This document shows positions 17,536-25,981 of a stretch of 55,225 nt of DNA, in pieces (the stretch's first letter is position 1; each line of letters starts with the position of its first letter). Source of the stretch: an uncultured Collinsella sp. (GTDB lineage Bacteria; Actinomycetota; Coriobacteriia; Coriobacteriales; Coriobacteriaceae); the NCBI GenBank assembly GCA_900539035.1, contig UQAU01000012.1:1-55225 (forward strand), in the 5' to 3' direction. Made by a program: the position numbers and the translations under genes. Below the pieces are notes generated by a model. The model worked only from the letters and a program-made list of their open reading frames with translations. It ran no database searches and had not been told where the DNA came from.

Positions 17536-19989
17536 ATGCGTGTTTCTTACGACTGGCTCAAGACCATGATCGATATTCCGGAGGATCCCAAGACCCTTTC
17601 GGACGAATATATCCGTACTGGCACCGAGGTCGAGGCGATCGACACCGTGGGCGAGTCCTTCGACCACGTGGTGACTGCCAAGGTGCTCACCAAGGCCCCG
17701 CACCCCGATAGCGACCACATGTATGTGTGCTCGGTCGACGTGGGTGACAAGAACCTCGACGCCGACGGCAACCCCGCTCCGCTGCAGATCGTCTGCGGCG
17801 CGCAGAACTTCGAGGCCGGTGACCACATCGTCACGGCAATGATCGGCGCCGTGCTTCCCGGCGACGTCAAGATCAAGAAGAGCAAGCTTCGCGGCGTCGT
17901 GTCCATGGGCATGAACTGCTCCGCGCGCGAGCTCGGTCTGGGCGGCGACCACTCCGGCATTATGATCCTGCCCGAGGATACGCCCTGCGGCATGCCGTTT
18001 GCCGAGTATGTGGGCTCGAGCGACACCGTGCTCGACTGCGAGATTACGCCCAACCGCCCCGACTGCCTGTCCATGATCGGCATGGCCCGCGAGACCGGTG
18101 CCATCTTCGACCGCGATTTCCACGTTGAGCTGCCTGCCATCAAGGTCGAGACCGGCCGCGCGACCGACGACGAGCTTTCCGTCGAGATTGCCGACGAGGG
18201 CCTGTGCGACCGCTACGTTGCCCGCATCGTGCGCAACGTCAAGGTCGGCCCGTCGCCCGACTGGATGGTCAAGCGCCTTAACGCCTTGGGCGTGCGCCCG
18301 CACAACAACATTGTCGACATCACCAACTATGTGATGATGCTCACCGGTCAGCCGCTGCACGCCTTTGACCTGGACACCTTTGCCGAGCGCGATGGCCACC
18401 GTCGTGTGGTGGTTCGTGCCGCCCAGCAGGACGAGAAGTTCACGACGCTCGACGGCGAGGAGCGCGTGCTCGACGCCGGCATGGGTCTCATTACCGACGG
18501 CGAGCGTCCCGTGGCGCTGGCCGGCGTTATGGGTGGCATGGATTCCGAGATTGAGGACGACACCGTCGACGTGATGGTCGAGAGCGCCTGCTTCAACGCC
18601 GGCCGCACCTCGCACACCAGCCGCGACCTTTCGCTGATCTCCGACGCCTCCATCCGCTTTGAGCGCCAGGTCGACGAGACTGGCTGCGTGGACGTCGCCA
18701 ATGTGACGTGCGCGCTCATCGAGGAGATCGCCGGCGGCGAGGTTGCTCCCGGCTACGTCGACGTGTTCCCCGCGCCCAAGACCATCGACAGCATTAAGCT
18801 GCGCCTGGCCCGCGTACACGCCATCTGCGGTGCCGACATCGAGCCCGACTTTATCGAGCGTTCGCTCACCCGCCTGGGCTGCACCGTCGAGCGCGATGGC
18901 GAGGACTTTATGGTCACGCCGCCGAGCTTCCGTCCCGACCTGCCGCGTGAGATCGACCTGATCGAGGAGGTCCTGCGCCTGTGGGGCATGGGCCGCGTGA
19001 CGGCGACCATCCCGGCTGCCAAGAACCACATCGGCGGTCTGACGCGCGAGCAGAAGCTTACCCGCAAGGTCGGCGAGATCCTGCGCGCCTGTGGCCTCAA
19101 CGAGACCACGACCTTTGGCTTTGCCGCCCCGGGCGACCTGGAGAAGATTGGCATGTCCACCGAGGGCCGCGGCTGCCCCGTGGTTCTCATGAACCCGCTG
19201 GTGGCCGAGCAGACCGAGATGCGCCGCTCGTTGCTGCCGGGTCTGCTGCAGTCTGTGGCCTACAACGAGGCCCACGGCACGCCCAACGTGCATTTGTACG
19301 AGGTCGGCAGCCTGTTCCACGGTCGCGAGAACGCCAGCCTGCCCAAGGAGACCAAGTCCGTAGCGGGCGTGCTGTCGGGCCAGTGGAGCGAGCAGTCCTG
19401 GAACATGAAGTACCGTAAGCTGCGCTTCTTCTTTGGCAAGGGCATTGTCGAGGAGCTGCTTGCTCAGCTGCGCATCGAGAAGGTTCGCTTCCGTCCCGTC
19501 GAGGGCGAGGGCGATGCCTTCTTGCAGCCGGGTCGCGCCGCCGAGGTTCTGTCCGGCGGTACCGTGCTGGGCTGGGTTGGCGAGATCCATCCTGAGGCGC
19601 GCGAAGCTATGGGCATTGACGAGGTCGTCGTTGCCTTTGAGCTCGACCTGGACAAGCTGATCAAGGGCGCCCGCAACCAGGAGAACTACCGTGAGTTCTC
19701 ACAGTACCCGGCCGTTGAGCACGACCTTGCTATCGTGGTCGACAACACTGTGACCTGCGAGGATCTTGAACGTCGTATTACGAGTGCCGGCGGCAAGCTT
19801 CTCGAGGGCGTGCGCCTGTTCGACGTCTACCGCGATCCGGTCCGCATCGGCAAGGGCAAAAAATCCATGGCCTTTGCGCTTACGTATCGCTCCGACGACC
19901 ACACGCTCACCAGCGAAGAGGTCGAGAAGGCGCACCAGAAGATCGTCACCAAGGTGTGCAAGGGCGTAAACGGCGAGGTTCGCGGCTAG
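17536..19989 (+). CDS. pheT: Phenylalanyl-tRNA synthetase beta subunit
   Basis: An 817-residue beta chain, normal length. Domains in order: a tRNA-binding OB fold (about residues 40-150, including CGAQNFEAGDHIVTAMIGAVLPG); the B3/B4 editing module with EITPNRPDCLSMIGMARE; the B5 domain; a class II-like core; and a C-terminal ferredoxin-like anticodon-binding domain (FSQYPAVEHDLAIVVD to the end). AAAGGAGAG lies just upstream of ATG 17536. The pheS-pheT gap of 184 bp is long for this pair but contains no convincing promoter, so co-transcription from the T-box leader is likely. Confidence 0.97.
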   Translation: MRVSYDWLKTMIDIPEDPKTLSDEYIRTGTEVEAIDTVGESFDHVVTAKVLTKAPHPDSDHMYVCSVDVGDKNLDADGNPAPLQIVCGAQNFEAGDHIVTAMIGAVLPGDVKIKKSKLRGVVSMGMNCSARELGLGGDHSGIMILPEDTPCGMPFAEYVGSSDTVLDCEITPNRPDCLSMIGMARETGAIFDRDFHVELPAIKVETGRATDDELSVEIADEGLCDRYVARIVRNVKVGPSPDWMVKRLNALGVRPHNNIVDITNYVMMLTGQPLHAFDLDTFAERDGHRRVVVRAAQQDEKFTTLDGEERVLDAGMGLITDGERPVALAGVMGGMDSEIEDDTVDVMVESACFNAGRTSHTSRDLSLISDASIRFERQVDETGCVDVANVTCALIEEIAGGEVAPGYVDVFPAPKTIDSIKLRLARVHAICGADIEPDFIERSLTRLGCTVERDGEDFMVTPPSFRPDLPREIDLIEEVLRLWGMGRVTATIPAAKNHIGGLTREQKLTRKVGEILRACGLNETTTFGFAAPGDLEKIGMSTEGRGCPVVLMNPLVAEQTEMRRSLLPGLLQSVAYNEAHGTPNVHLYEVGSLFHGRENASLPKETKSVAGVLSGQWSEQSWNMKYRKLRFFFGKGIVEELLAQLRIEKVRFRPVEGEGDAFLQPGRAAEVLSGGTVLGWVGEIHPEAREAMGIDEVVVAFELDLDKLIKGARNQENYREFSQYPAVEHDLAIVVDNTVTCEDLERRITSAGGKLLEGVRLFDVYRDPVRIGKGKKSMAFALTYRSDDHTLTSEEVEKAHQKIVTKVCKGVNGEVRG

Positions 19990-20004
19990 GATTTGCGCTG
20001 GGAG

Positions 20005-20040
20005 CGCAGGACCCCTCGGCAGTTGCTGCGGGGTCCTGCG
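20005..20040 (+). terminator. Hairpin after pheT
   Basis: A perfect 11-bp stem CGCAGGACCCC / GGGGTCCTGCG lies 15 bp past the pheT stop. No T-run follows, so it may act as a weak terminator or an RNA 3'-end stabiliser. Confidence 0.6.
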
Positions 20041-20113
20041 TGACTGCGGTGTTCGGAAAAGGCATTGCTGAGCCTGCATATATGACACGCGCATTACATA
20101 ACGGCGTGCTGCT

Positions 20114-20142
20114 TTGTCGGCAGTGCGCCGTTTTGCTATGAT
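20114..20142 (+). promoter_or_regulatory. Promoter of the cbiMQO metal-uptake operon
   Basis: TTGTCG (20114-20119) and TATGAT (20137-20142) are separated by exactly 17 bp, placing the start near 20150, at the edge of the palindrome. Confidence 0.7.
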
Positions 20143-20152
20143 AGCCCGCGTC

Positions 20153-20180
20153 GTGTTACGAATATGACAATACGTAACAC
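20153..20180 (+). promoter_or_regulatory. NikR-like operator, GTGTTAC-N14-GTAACAC
   Basis: A perfect inverted repeat, GTGTTAC and GTAACAC with 14 bases between, lies just downstream of the predicted transcription start. From memory, the same half-site and spacing are described for NikR in Desulfovibrio. Position and symmetry fit repression of the downstream transporter when nickel is plentiful. No nikR gene is visible in the window. Confidence 0.6.
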
Positions 20181-20237
20181 TGGAAAGGTGATTCAAGCGG
20201 CGTTGCAATTCTGTGCGCCGACAACCGGGAGGCGTAT

Positions 20238-21323
20238 ATGCACATTCCAGATAATTATCTGTCCCCGCAGACCGATGCCGTCATGGCAGTAGCGATGGTG
20301 CCCGTTTGGGTCCACTGCATCAAGAAGGTGCGTGCCACGCTCGATCGCGAGCACATGGCTTTCCTGGGCATCTGCGCCGCATTCTCCTTCTTGCTCATGA
20401 TGTTCAACGTGCCGCTGCCCGGCGGCACCACGGGTCACGCCGTCGGCGGTGCCCTCATTGCGCTGCTGCTAGGCCCGGAGGCCGCGGCCATTGCGGTTTC
20501 GGTCGCATTGGCGCTGCAAGCGCTGCTGTTTGGCGACGGCGGCATCCTGTCCTTTGGCGCCAACTGCTTTAACATGGCCTTTGTGCTGCCGTTTGTTGCC
20601 GCTATCGTATTTCGTGCGCTCAACGGCCGCCTGCACGACAAGAGCTGGGGTACTTCGGTTTCTGCCATCGTGAGCGGCTGGGTTGGCTTGTGCGTGGCTG
20701 CCCTGTGCGCTGCCATCGAGTTTGGCATTCAGCCGATGCTCTTCACCAACGCCTCGGGTGCCCCACTGTACTGCCCCTTCCCGCTGTCTGTGGCCATTCC
20801 GGCCATGTTGATCCCGCATATGCTGGTTGCCGGCGTGGTCGAGGGCGTGGCGACGGCCGCCATCTACGGTTTCATTAAGAAGACGGCGCCGAGCTTTATC
20901 GTCGGGCCCGAGGCCGTCGATGGCCAGCTTACTGCCGAGGGCGCTGCTGCCAAGAAGACCTCGCTGGTCCCCACGCTCATCTTGGTCGCCGTGCTTGTCG
21001 TGGCTACGCCGCTCGGCTTGCTTGCCACAGGTGACGCATGGGGCGAGTGGGATGCCGAGGGCGCCGCGACCGCTGTTCAGGAGGCTGGCGACGACAGCCT
21101 GCAGGCTTCGGTCGGCCTCGATGCCCCGACTTTTGCCGACGCTCTGCCTACGGGCGATTATCTGCAAGCCTATTCCGAGGAGCAGGGCCTTGGCTTTGCC
21201 GGTCAGGCTGCCATGTATATCCTGTCCGGCGTGATTGGCGTGGCGGTGCTCACCATCGCATTCCGCCTGGTCTCGCTGACGGTCAAGGAAAGCGGTGCTC
21301 ATGGCAATAGCCGAGCTGCCTAG
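20238..21323 (+). CDS. cbiM: ECF nickel/cobalt transporter substrate-binding subunit CbiM/NikM with fused N-type domain
   Basis: A 361-residue membrane S-component. The N-terminus MHIPDNYLSP is diagnostic: His2 and the N-terminal amine form the metal site after the protein inserts with its start outside. About seven helices follow to residue 220. After a linker, residues 235-361 hold a second unit with two helices and the segment TPLGLLATGDAWGEW, matching the CbiN/NikN (PDGLE-like) subunit, here fused. GGGAGG precedes the ATG. The gene overlaps cbiQ by 23 bp. Nickel is favoured over cobalt because of the operator upstream; sequence alone does not settle the metal. Confidence 0.93.
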   Translation: MHIPDNYLSPQTDAVMAVAMVPVWVHCIKKVRATLDREHMAFLGICAAFSFLLMMFNVPLPGGTTGHAVGGALIALLLGPEAAAIAVSVALALQALLFGDGGILSFGANCFNMAFVLPFVAAIVFRALNGRLHDKSWGTSVSAIVSGWVGLCVAALCAAIEFGIQPMLFTNASGAPLYCPFPLSVAIPAMLIPHMLVAGVVEGVATAAIYGFIKKTAPSFIVGPEAVDGQLTAEGAAAKKTSLVPTLILVAVLVVATPLGLLATGDAWGEWDAEGAATAVQEAGDDSLQASVGLDAPTFADALPTGDYLQAYSEEQGLGFAGQAAMYILSGVIGVAVLTIAFRLVSLTVKESGAHGNSRAA

Positions 21324-22137
21324 CTGGCTTGCGGTCGAGCAGCGTTACGAGCCCGTGGGGGCTCGGCATCGTGTGATGCAAAAGAATGTCCTGCACCTGG
21401 CGAGCCTGCTTGAGCGGGTTCGCCTGGGTGGGGGCGCGCACGAGGGCGGGTCGATGGTCGACCGCGCCCTTTCTTGCGTTTCGGCTCCGGTGCGCCTGTT
21501 GGGGATGTTCGTCTGCGTCCTGTGCGTGTGTCTGACGCAGAGCCCGCTGTACCTCATGTTGATGGCGGCTATCGCGCTGGTGCTCGTTGCCGTGCGCCCC
21601 GTACGCGGGCTGCGCGCGACCTTTGTGCCGGCGATCGGTGCCGCGGGACTCGCAGTGGTTCTGGCGCTGCCTGCCCTGCTGCTGGGCGCGTCTGCCACGG
21701 GCGCCATGCTCAAGATCGCGCTCAAGACGTTCATTAACGTGTCGCTCGTGCTGGGCGTTTCGTGGACGCTCACCTGGAGCCGCATGTCGGCGGCGCTCAA
21801 GACGCTACGTCTGCCCGACGAAGTTATCTTTACGTTTGATATGGCGCTCAAGCACATCGAGGTGCTGGGTCGCACGGCGCACGATCTGACCGAATCAGTC
21901 ATGCTGCGCAGCGTCGGTTCCGCGTCTGAGGGGTTTTCGCGCACCGACTCGGTCGCGGGTATCATGGGCATGACGTTTATCAAGGCGATGGAATGCAGCC
22001 GCGCGATGGACGAGGCTATGCTTTGCCGTGGCTTTGCCGGTGTGTATCCGGCGCCCGCTCGCGCCGGGTTGAGCTGGCGCGATGCGGCCTATACGGCCGT
22101 TGTGGTGCTGCTGGCGGCTCTGTGCGCCGTGCTGTAG
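21301..22137 (+). CDS. cbiQ: ECF transporter transmembrane coupling protein CbiQ
   Basis: The 278-residue T-component links the metal-binding subunit to the ATPase. Membrane helices lie around residues 65-80, 85-97 and 108-128, with more towards the C-terminus. The coupling region has LKTLRLPDEVIFTFDMALKH and AMDEAMLCRGF, the latter resembling the conserved A-R-G coupling motif. ATG 21301 is inside the end of cbiM with AAGGAAAG upstream; a GTG six bases earlier is possible. Transport is driven by CbiO encoded 40 bp downstream. Confidence 0.9.
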   Translation: MAIAELPSWLAVEQRYEPVGARHRVMQKNVLHLASLLERVRLGGGAHEGGSMVDRALSCVSAPVRLLGMFVCVLCVCLTQSPLYLMLMAAIALVLVAVRPVRGLRATFVPAIGAAGLAVVLALPALLLGASATGAMLKIALKTFINVSLVLGVSWTLTWSRMSAALKTLRLPDEVIFTFDMALKHIEVLGRTAHDLTESVMLRSVGSASEGFSRTDSVAGIMGMTFIKAMECSRAMDEAMLCRGFAGVYPAPARAGLSWRDAAYTAVVVLLAALCAVL

Positions 22138-22177
22138 TGCGAGTTTTGGCTTCGATGCGAATAGGAAGGGCGACGTT

Positions 22178-22948
22178 TTGGCTAACGATACGAATAGCGT
22201 GACGGGCACAAACGGTGCGGGCGGCGCCGAGGTCGCGCCGCTCATCGAGCTGCGGGACGTGGTGTTCTCCTATGCAGGCCATACGGTTGTCGATGGCGTG
22301 TCGCTGCAGGTCGATCGTGGTGAACTCGTTGCCCTGCTCGGTCCCAACGGCTGCGGTAAGACGACGATTATGCGTCTTATTAACGGCCTTGAACTCGCGG
22401 ACGCGGGGGCATACCTGTTTGACGGGCATGTGATCGATGCGGCGTTTCTAAAGGATTCCGCGGCCGCTCAGCGTTTTCATCAGCGCGTGGGCTTTGTGTT
22501 CCAGAATGCCGACGCCCAGCTGTTTTGCGCTACGGTGGGCGAGGAAGTTGCTTTTGGTCCCGCGCAGATGGGGCTGCCGGCAGACGAGCTCGAGCGCCGC
22601 GTCCGTGATGCCATGGAGCTGTTCCAGGTTGCCGACCTTGCCGACGCCTCTCCCTATCAGCTCTCGGGCGGGCAAAAGAAGCGCGTTGCGCTGGCTGCGG
22701 TGGTGTCGATAAACCCGGATATCTTGGTCCTCGACGAACCTACCAATGGGCTCGACGAGGATTCATGCGACATTGTGGTCAACTTCTTGCTGGCCTACGT
22801 CGCGGCGGGTAAGACGGTCTTGATGAGCACGCATCACCAGGATTTGGTGCGACGCCTGGGCGCCCGCGCCATCTATATCGATCGATATCACCATGTGGTC
22901 GAGGCGCCTTCGCCGTCGTATGGAACCGAAAGCGGTGCTACGGACTAG
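22178..22948 (+). CDS. cbiO: ECF transporter ATPase CbiO
   Basis: A 256-residue ABC ATPase. Walker A GPNGCGKTT, Q-loop FVFQNADAQLF, signature LSGGQKKR, Walker B ILVLDEPTNGLD and the switch histidine in STHHQD are all present in normal order. The start is taken as TTG 22178 (ANDTNSVTG follows) with GGAAGGG eight bases upstream. The nearby ATG at 22155 is out of frame, and the longer upstream frame overlaps cbiQ. It is the last gene of the cbiMQO operon. No second ATPase is present, so the transporter is likely a CbiO homodimer. Confidence 0.93.
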   Translation: MANDTNSVTGTNGAGGAEVAPLIELRDVVFSYAGHTVVDGVSLQVDRGELVALLGPNGCGKTTIMRLINGLELADAGAYLFDGHVIDAAFLKDSAAAQRFHQRVGFVFQNADAQLFCATVGEEVAFGPAQMGLPADELERRVRDAMELFQVADLADASPYQLSGGQKKRVALAAVVSINPDILVLDEPTNGLDEDSCDIVVNFLLAYVAAGKTVLMSTHHQDLVRRLGARAIYIDRYHHVVEAPSPSYGTESGATD

Positions 22949-23027
22949 TTGCTGCGTAGAGCGTGCGTAGCCGCTCGCGCGGCTTCGCCGTGATGGTATA
23001 GTTATCCAGGTTTTTATGGGGGTGGCT

Positions 23028-23876
23028 ATGCCAAGCTGGAACATTCATATCGCTCAGACGGAGCGTTTGCTGGAGCGCACTGGTGCGCTTGCCAAGAGCG
23101 TGCGCGACCGCAATGCCTTTTTGTTTGGCTGCGTGGTTCCGGATATCTTCGTGGGCTATATGGTCCCTGGCATCGCCGATCCCATCCCGTACCGCATTAC
23201 GCACTTTGCCAAGCCTGAGCCCATCCCTAAGCCTCGTGAGCATGAATTCTGGGATACCTATGTGGCACCGTTGCTTAAAAGTTCGCCCACCGGTGCGCCG
23301 GCCGCGGCGACCTCGATTATCGAGGAGCGCGAGCGGCTGAATCGCGTGCACTATCCCCAGCGCTACAAGGATGCCGAGCCGGTTGCCGGTCCCGGCGCTC
23401 GTGAGTTCTCGCTTGCGTCCGAGGACGTGGCTCAGTCGTTGCTCGATTTGACACTGGGCGTCTGGTCGCATTTGGTGGCCGATACCGTATGGAATACGCG
23501 CGTGAATCAGTACCTGGAGGTGCACGGCGGCAAGCCGTGCGAGGAGTTTCGCATTAAAAAGCAAGGCGACTTTGACTGGTTTGGCAAGACGCTTGGCATT
23601 GTTTCGATTCCGCGCGCGACCGATCGCCTGTATACTGCGGCGACGCGTTTTGGGCAGTATCCTATCCATAAGGAGTATGTGCTCAAGACCATCGGCGTTA
23701 TGCACGAAATCGTGCGCGAAAACCCCGGTGAGCCCGACCATCCGCCATACCGCCTGCTGACCGAGGAGTTCTTCGACGCGACGTTTACCGAGGTCATCGA
23801 GCTGACCGAGGCGGGCTTTGCGGCTCGCGTTGCCGCTTCTGACGTCCCCGCAGTCCCTCTGATCGCTAGCTGCTAG
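23028..23876 (+). CDS. Zinc-dependent phospholipase C-like protein
   Basis: A 282-residue protein starting MPSWNIHIAQTERLLERTG. It resembles the zinc-dependent phospholipase C / S1-P1 nuclease-like superfamily, with conserved His and Asp spread along helices: N-terminal WNIH, FGCVVPDIFVG, THFAKP, and VWSHLVADTVWN. No signal peptide is seen, so it is predicted cytoplasmic, unlike secreted phospholipases. ATG 23028 is preferred because GGGGGTGG precedes it and the family begins MPSWN; ATG 23016 is the alternative. A TATAGT -10-like box lies at 22997. The biological substrate is unknown. Confidence 0.65.
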   Translation: MPSWNIHIAQTERLLERTGALAKSVRDRNAFLFGCVVPDIFVGYMVPGIADPIPYRITHFAKPEPIPKPREHEFWDTYVAPLLKSSPTGAPAAATSIIEERERLNRVHYPQRYKDAEPVAGPGAREFSLASEDVAQSLLDLTLGVWSHLVADTVWNTRVNQYLEVHGGKPCEEFRIKKQGDFDWFGKTLGIVSIPRATDRLYTAATRFGQYPIHKEYVLKTIGVMHEIVRENPGEPDHPPYRLLTEEFFDATFTEVIELTEAGFAARVAASDVPAVPLIASC

Positions 23877-24012
23877 CCGGCCGGCTTGACGGCGAGCAGT
23901 TCATCCCAATTGACCAACGGCTCCCGTCGCAGGGCATCTTCGGTGGTGCGCTCGGCATCGGAGAGGCTTGCGACTGAACGCAAATCGATGAAGTGGCATA
24001 TGAATAAGGTCT

Positions 24013-24050
24013 TAAAAAAGGGCCCGGAAGGCAATGCCTTCCGGGCCCTT
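24013..24050 (-). terminator. Terminator of pyk, possibly bidirectional
   Basis: A perfect 14-bp stem (GGGCCCGGAAGGCA with its complement, 24020-24048) is flanked by six A residues on the plus strand. These read as a T-run for the minus-strand pyk transcript ending at 24080. Confidence 0.9.
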
Positions 24051-24079
24051 TGCAATGCAAATTTGCTTGCAAGTACGAT

Positions 24080-25540
24080 TTAGCGCACCTGAGCGACGTA
24101 AGCGACGTTGGTCGAGGAGACCTTGTCCTCGAGCTGGACGCTCATACGGGGATCGCCGGCGGTAGCGACGGTCAAATCGCCAGTCTTGACGTAGCCGAGC
24201 TCCTTAGCGGTCTCGATCGCCTTGACGATCGTGCCGTTGACGGTGCCCTGGGTAATCTCGGCCTGGTGCGGGATAACGCCCCAGTACATGATCATCTGCT
24301 GGACGGCCCACTCGTGGCGGGAGAACGCGCAAATCGGCATGTTGGGACGGAAGTGCGAGATCAGGCGAGCGGTACGACCGGTGGTCGTCGGCACGGTGAT
24401 GCACTTGGCGCCAACGGTGGTGGCCATGTTCACAGCGGACATACCCACAACGTTGTTGACGACGCGGGTGCCGTGAGCGTCAGCCGGAACCTCGAGCGGA
24501 GCGTGAGCCGGGAGGTACTTCTCGGTCTCGAGAGCGATGCTGGCCTGCATCTTGACGGCCTCGACCGGGTACTTGCCGGCAGCGGACTCGCCGGACAGCA
24601 TGACGGCGTCGGTGCCGTCGTAAATGGCGTTAGCAACGTCGGCAACCTCGGCGCGCGTCGGGCGCGGGTTCTGCTGCATGGAGTCGAGCATCTGCGTAGC
24701 GGTGATGACGGGCTTGTAGGCCGCGTTGCACTTGGCGATGATCTCCTTCTGGATGTGGGGAACGAGCTCGGGCTTGATCTCGATGCCCAGGTCGCCACGG
24801 GCGACCATGATGCCGTCGGAAGCCTCGAGGATCTCGTCGAAGTTCTCGACGCCCAGGGCGCACTCGATCTTCGGGAAGATCGTCACGTGCTCGCCACCGT
24901 TCTCGCGGCAAAGCTTGCGGATGCCGCGGACGGACTCGCCGTCACGGATGAAGGAAGCGGCGATGTAGTCGATGTTCTCGGTCAGGCCAAAGAGGATGTC
25001 CTGACGATCGCGCTCGGTGATAGCGGGCAGCGAGATGTTGACGTTGGGCATGTTGACGCCCTTGCGCTCGCCAATCAGGCCGTCGTTCTTAACGACGCAG
25101 GTCATGTCCTGGCCGCTGACGGACTCGACCTCGAGGGCAACCAGGCCGTCATCGATCAGGATAAGGGAGCCCTTCTCGACCTCGGAGGGCAGAGCCAGGT
25201 AGTCGAGGGAGATGTGCTCAGCGGTGCCGTGGAAATCCTCGGACGTGGGCTGAGCGGTGACGACGATCTTGTCGCCGGTCTTGACGGCAACCTTCTTGCC
25301 GTCGACCAAAAGGCCGGTGCGGACCTCGGGGCCCTTGGTGTCGAGCAGGATGCCGACGGGCAGACCGAGCTCCTTGGAAATACGACGGACGCGCTCGATA
25401 CGACCGTGGTGCTCGTCGTAGGATCCGTGCGAGAAGTTAAAACGGGCGACGTTCATGCCCGCCTTGATCATCTCGCGGATGGTCTCGTCGCTATCGCAGG
25501 CGGGACCCATGGTGCATACAATCTTGGTGCGCTTGTACAT
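24080..25540 (-). CDS. pyk: Pyruvate kinase
   Basis: A 486-residue glycolytic enzyme transferring phosphate from phosphoenolpyruvate to ADP. Motifs: ARFNFSHGSYDEH (N-terminal barrel), LDTKGPEVRTG, the catalytic lysine region IFPKIECALGVENFDEI, metal-binding VARGDLGIEI and the signature ATQMLDSM with PRPTRAEVADVANAI. The C-terminal domain ends in TNVAYVAQV without the extra PEP-utiliser-like domain of some Firmicutes. GGAGG lies upstream of ATG 25540. It is transcribed alone, divergent from the ATPase gene. Confidence 0.97.
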   Translation of the reverse strand: MYKRTKIVCTMGPACDSDETIREMIKAGMNVARFNFSHGSYDEHHGRIERVRRISKELGLPVGILLDTKGPEVRTGLLVDGKKVAVKTGDKIVVTAQPTSEDFHGTAEHISLDYLALPSEVEKGSLILIDDGLVALEVESVSGQDMTCVVKNDGLIGERKGVNMPNVNISLPAITERDRQDILFGLTENIDYIAASFIRDGESVRGIRKLCRENGGEHVTIFPKIECALGVENFDEILEASDGIMVARGDLGIEIKPELVPHIQKEIIAKCNAAYKPVITATQMLDSMQQNPRPTRAEVADVANAIYDGTDAVMLSGESAAGKYPVEAVKMQASIALETEKYLPAHAPLEVPADAHGTRVVNNVVGMSAVNMATTVGAKCITVPTTTGRTARLISHFRPNMPICAFSRHEWAVQQMIMYWGVIPHQAEITQGTVNGTIVKAIETAKELGYVKTGDLTVATAGDPRMSVQLEDKVSSTNVAYVAQVR

Positions 25541-25603
25541 TCAGACCTCCATCTGACATCGTCTTGCGCTGATAGATAAACCATAAGAAATAAAACTGAG
25601 ATG

Positions 25604-25609
25604 ATTATA
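25604..25609 (-). promoter_or_regulatory. -10 box of the pyk promoter
   Basis: A consensus TATAAT on the minus strand predicts a leader of about 55-60 bases. The -35 region is GC-rich and unlike consensus. The rest of 25610-25833 shows no gene. Confidence 0.55.
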
Positions 25610-25833
25610 ACGAAATGCCGACCGAATACCCCAAAAAATCGACCGTATGCCGAATTAGAAGTTCATTTTTTGCGGAAAAACGGTATATGCAAAAACTTTA
25701 CCAACCGTTCTGACCGCTGCTATCTGGGCGATATTTCAGTTTGACGATGCGCCGAAGAAAAAACGTTTTATCAATGTTGAGCATCACACGGTCTGCATCG
25801 TTGCACTCGAGCCGTGTTTCCAGATGGAATGTT

Positions 25834-25863
25834 TTGGCTAGACGCGCCGCTTTGGGGTACCAT
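25834..25863 (+). promoter_or_regulatory. Promoter of the P-type ATPase gene
   Basis: TTGGCT (25834-25839) and TACCAT (25858-25863) are 18 bp apart. Transcription would start near 25870, just before the structured leader. Confidence 0.6.
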
Positions 25864-25877
25864 AGCCCCACTATCAA

Positions 25878-25974
25878 CTGCCGCTCAGCACGGCAGCCTT
25901 GATGAGCCCTTGCCCTTCTCCTGGGAATTATGATCGGGCATCAATCTGCTGAGTGGCCCGAATCCCAGGAGGGG
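25878..25974 (+). promoter_or_regulatory. Structured 5' leader with pseudoknot and buried ribosome site
   Basis: Hairpin CTGCCG/CGGCAG (25878-25896) has loop CTCAGCA, which is exactly complementary to TGCTGAG at 25947-25953. TTGATG-ag-CCC (25899-25909) pairs with GGGCATCAA (25936-25944). A further helix, 25915-25926 with 25963-25974 (12 bp, two G-T pairs), contains CTCCTGGGA/TCCCAGGAG and covers the AGGAGG ribosome site. The helices cross one another, so at least two alternative folds exist. The layout suggests a ligand-controlled translational switch. It does not match yybP-ykoY, M-box, fluoride or NiCo classes as I know them. Confidence 0.55.
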
Positions 25975-25981
25975 ACTCTAT

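Noticed and set aside
17515..19590. 691-codon minus-strand frame opposite pheT
   Set aside because: Shadow of pheT; composition (Gly/Leu/His/Val-rich) is typical of antisense frames in GC-rich DNA.
24050..25579. 509-codon plus-strand frame opposite pyk
   Set aside because: pyk motifs are complete on the minus strand; the plus product is repetitive Asp/Leu/Gly/Val.
25878..25974. yybP-ykoY (Mn2+) riboswitch upstream of the P-type ATPase
   Set aside because: The gene type fits, but I cannot find the conserved GGGGAGUAG-type or GCGAGACC-type segments; kept only as an unclassified structured leader.
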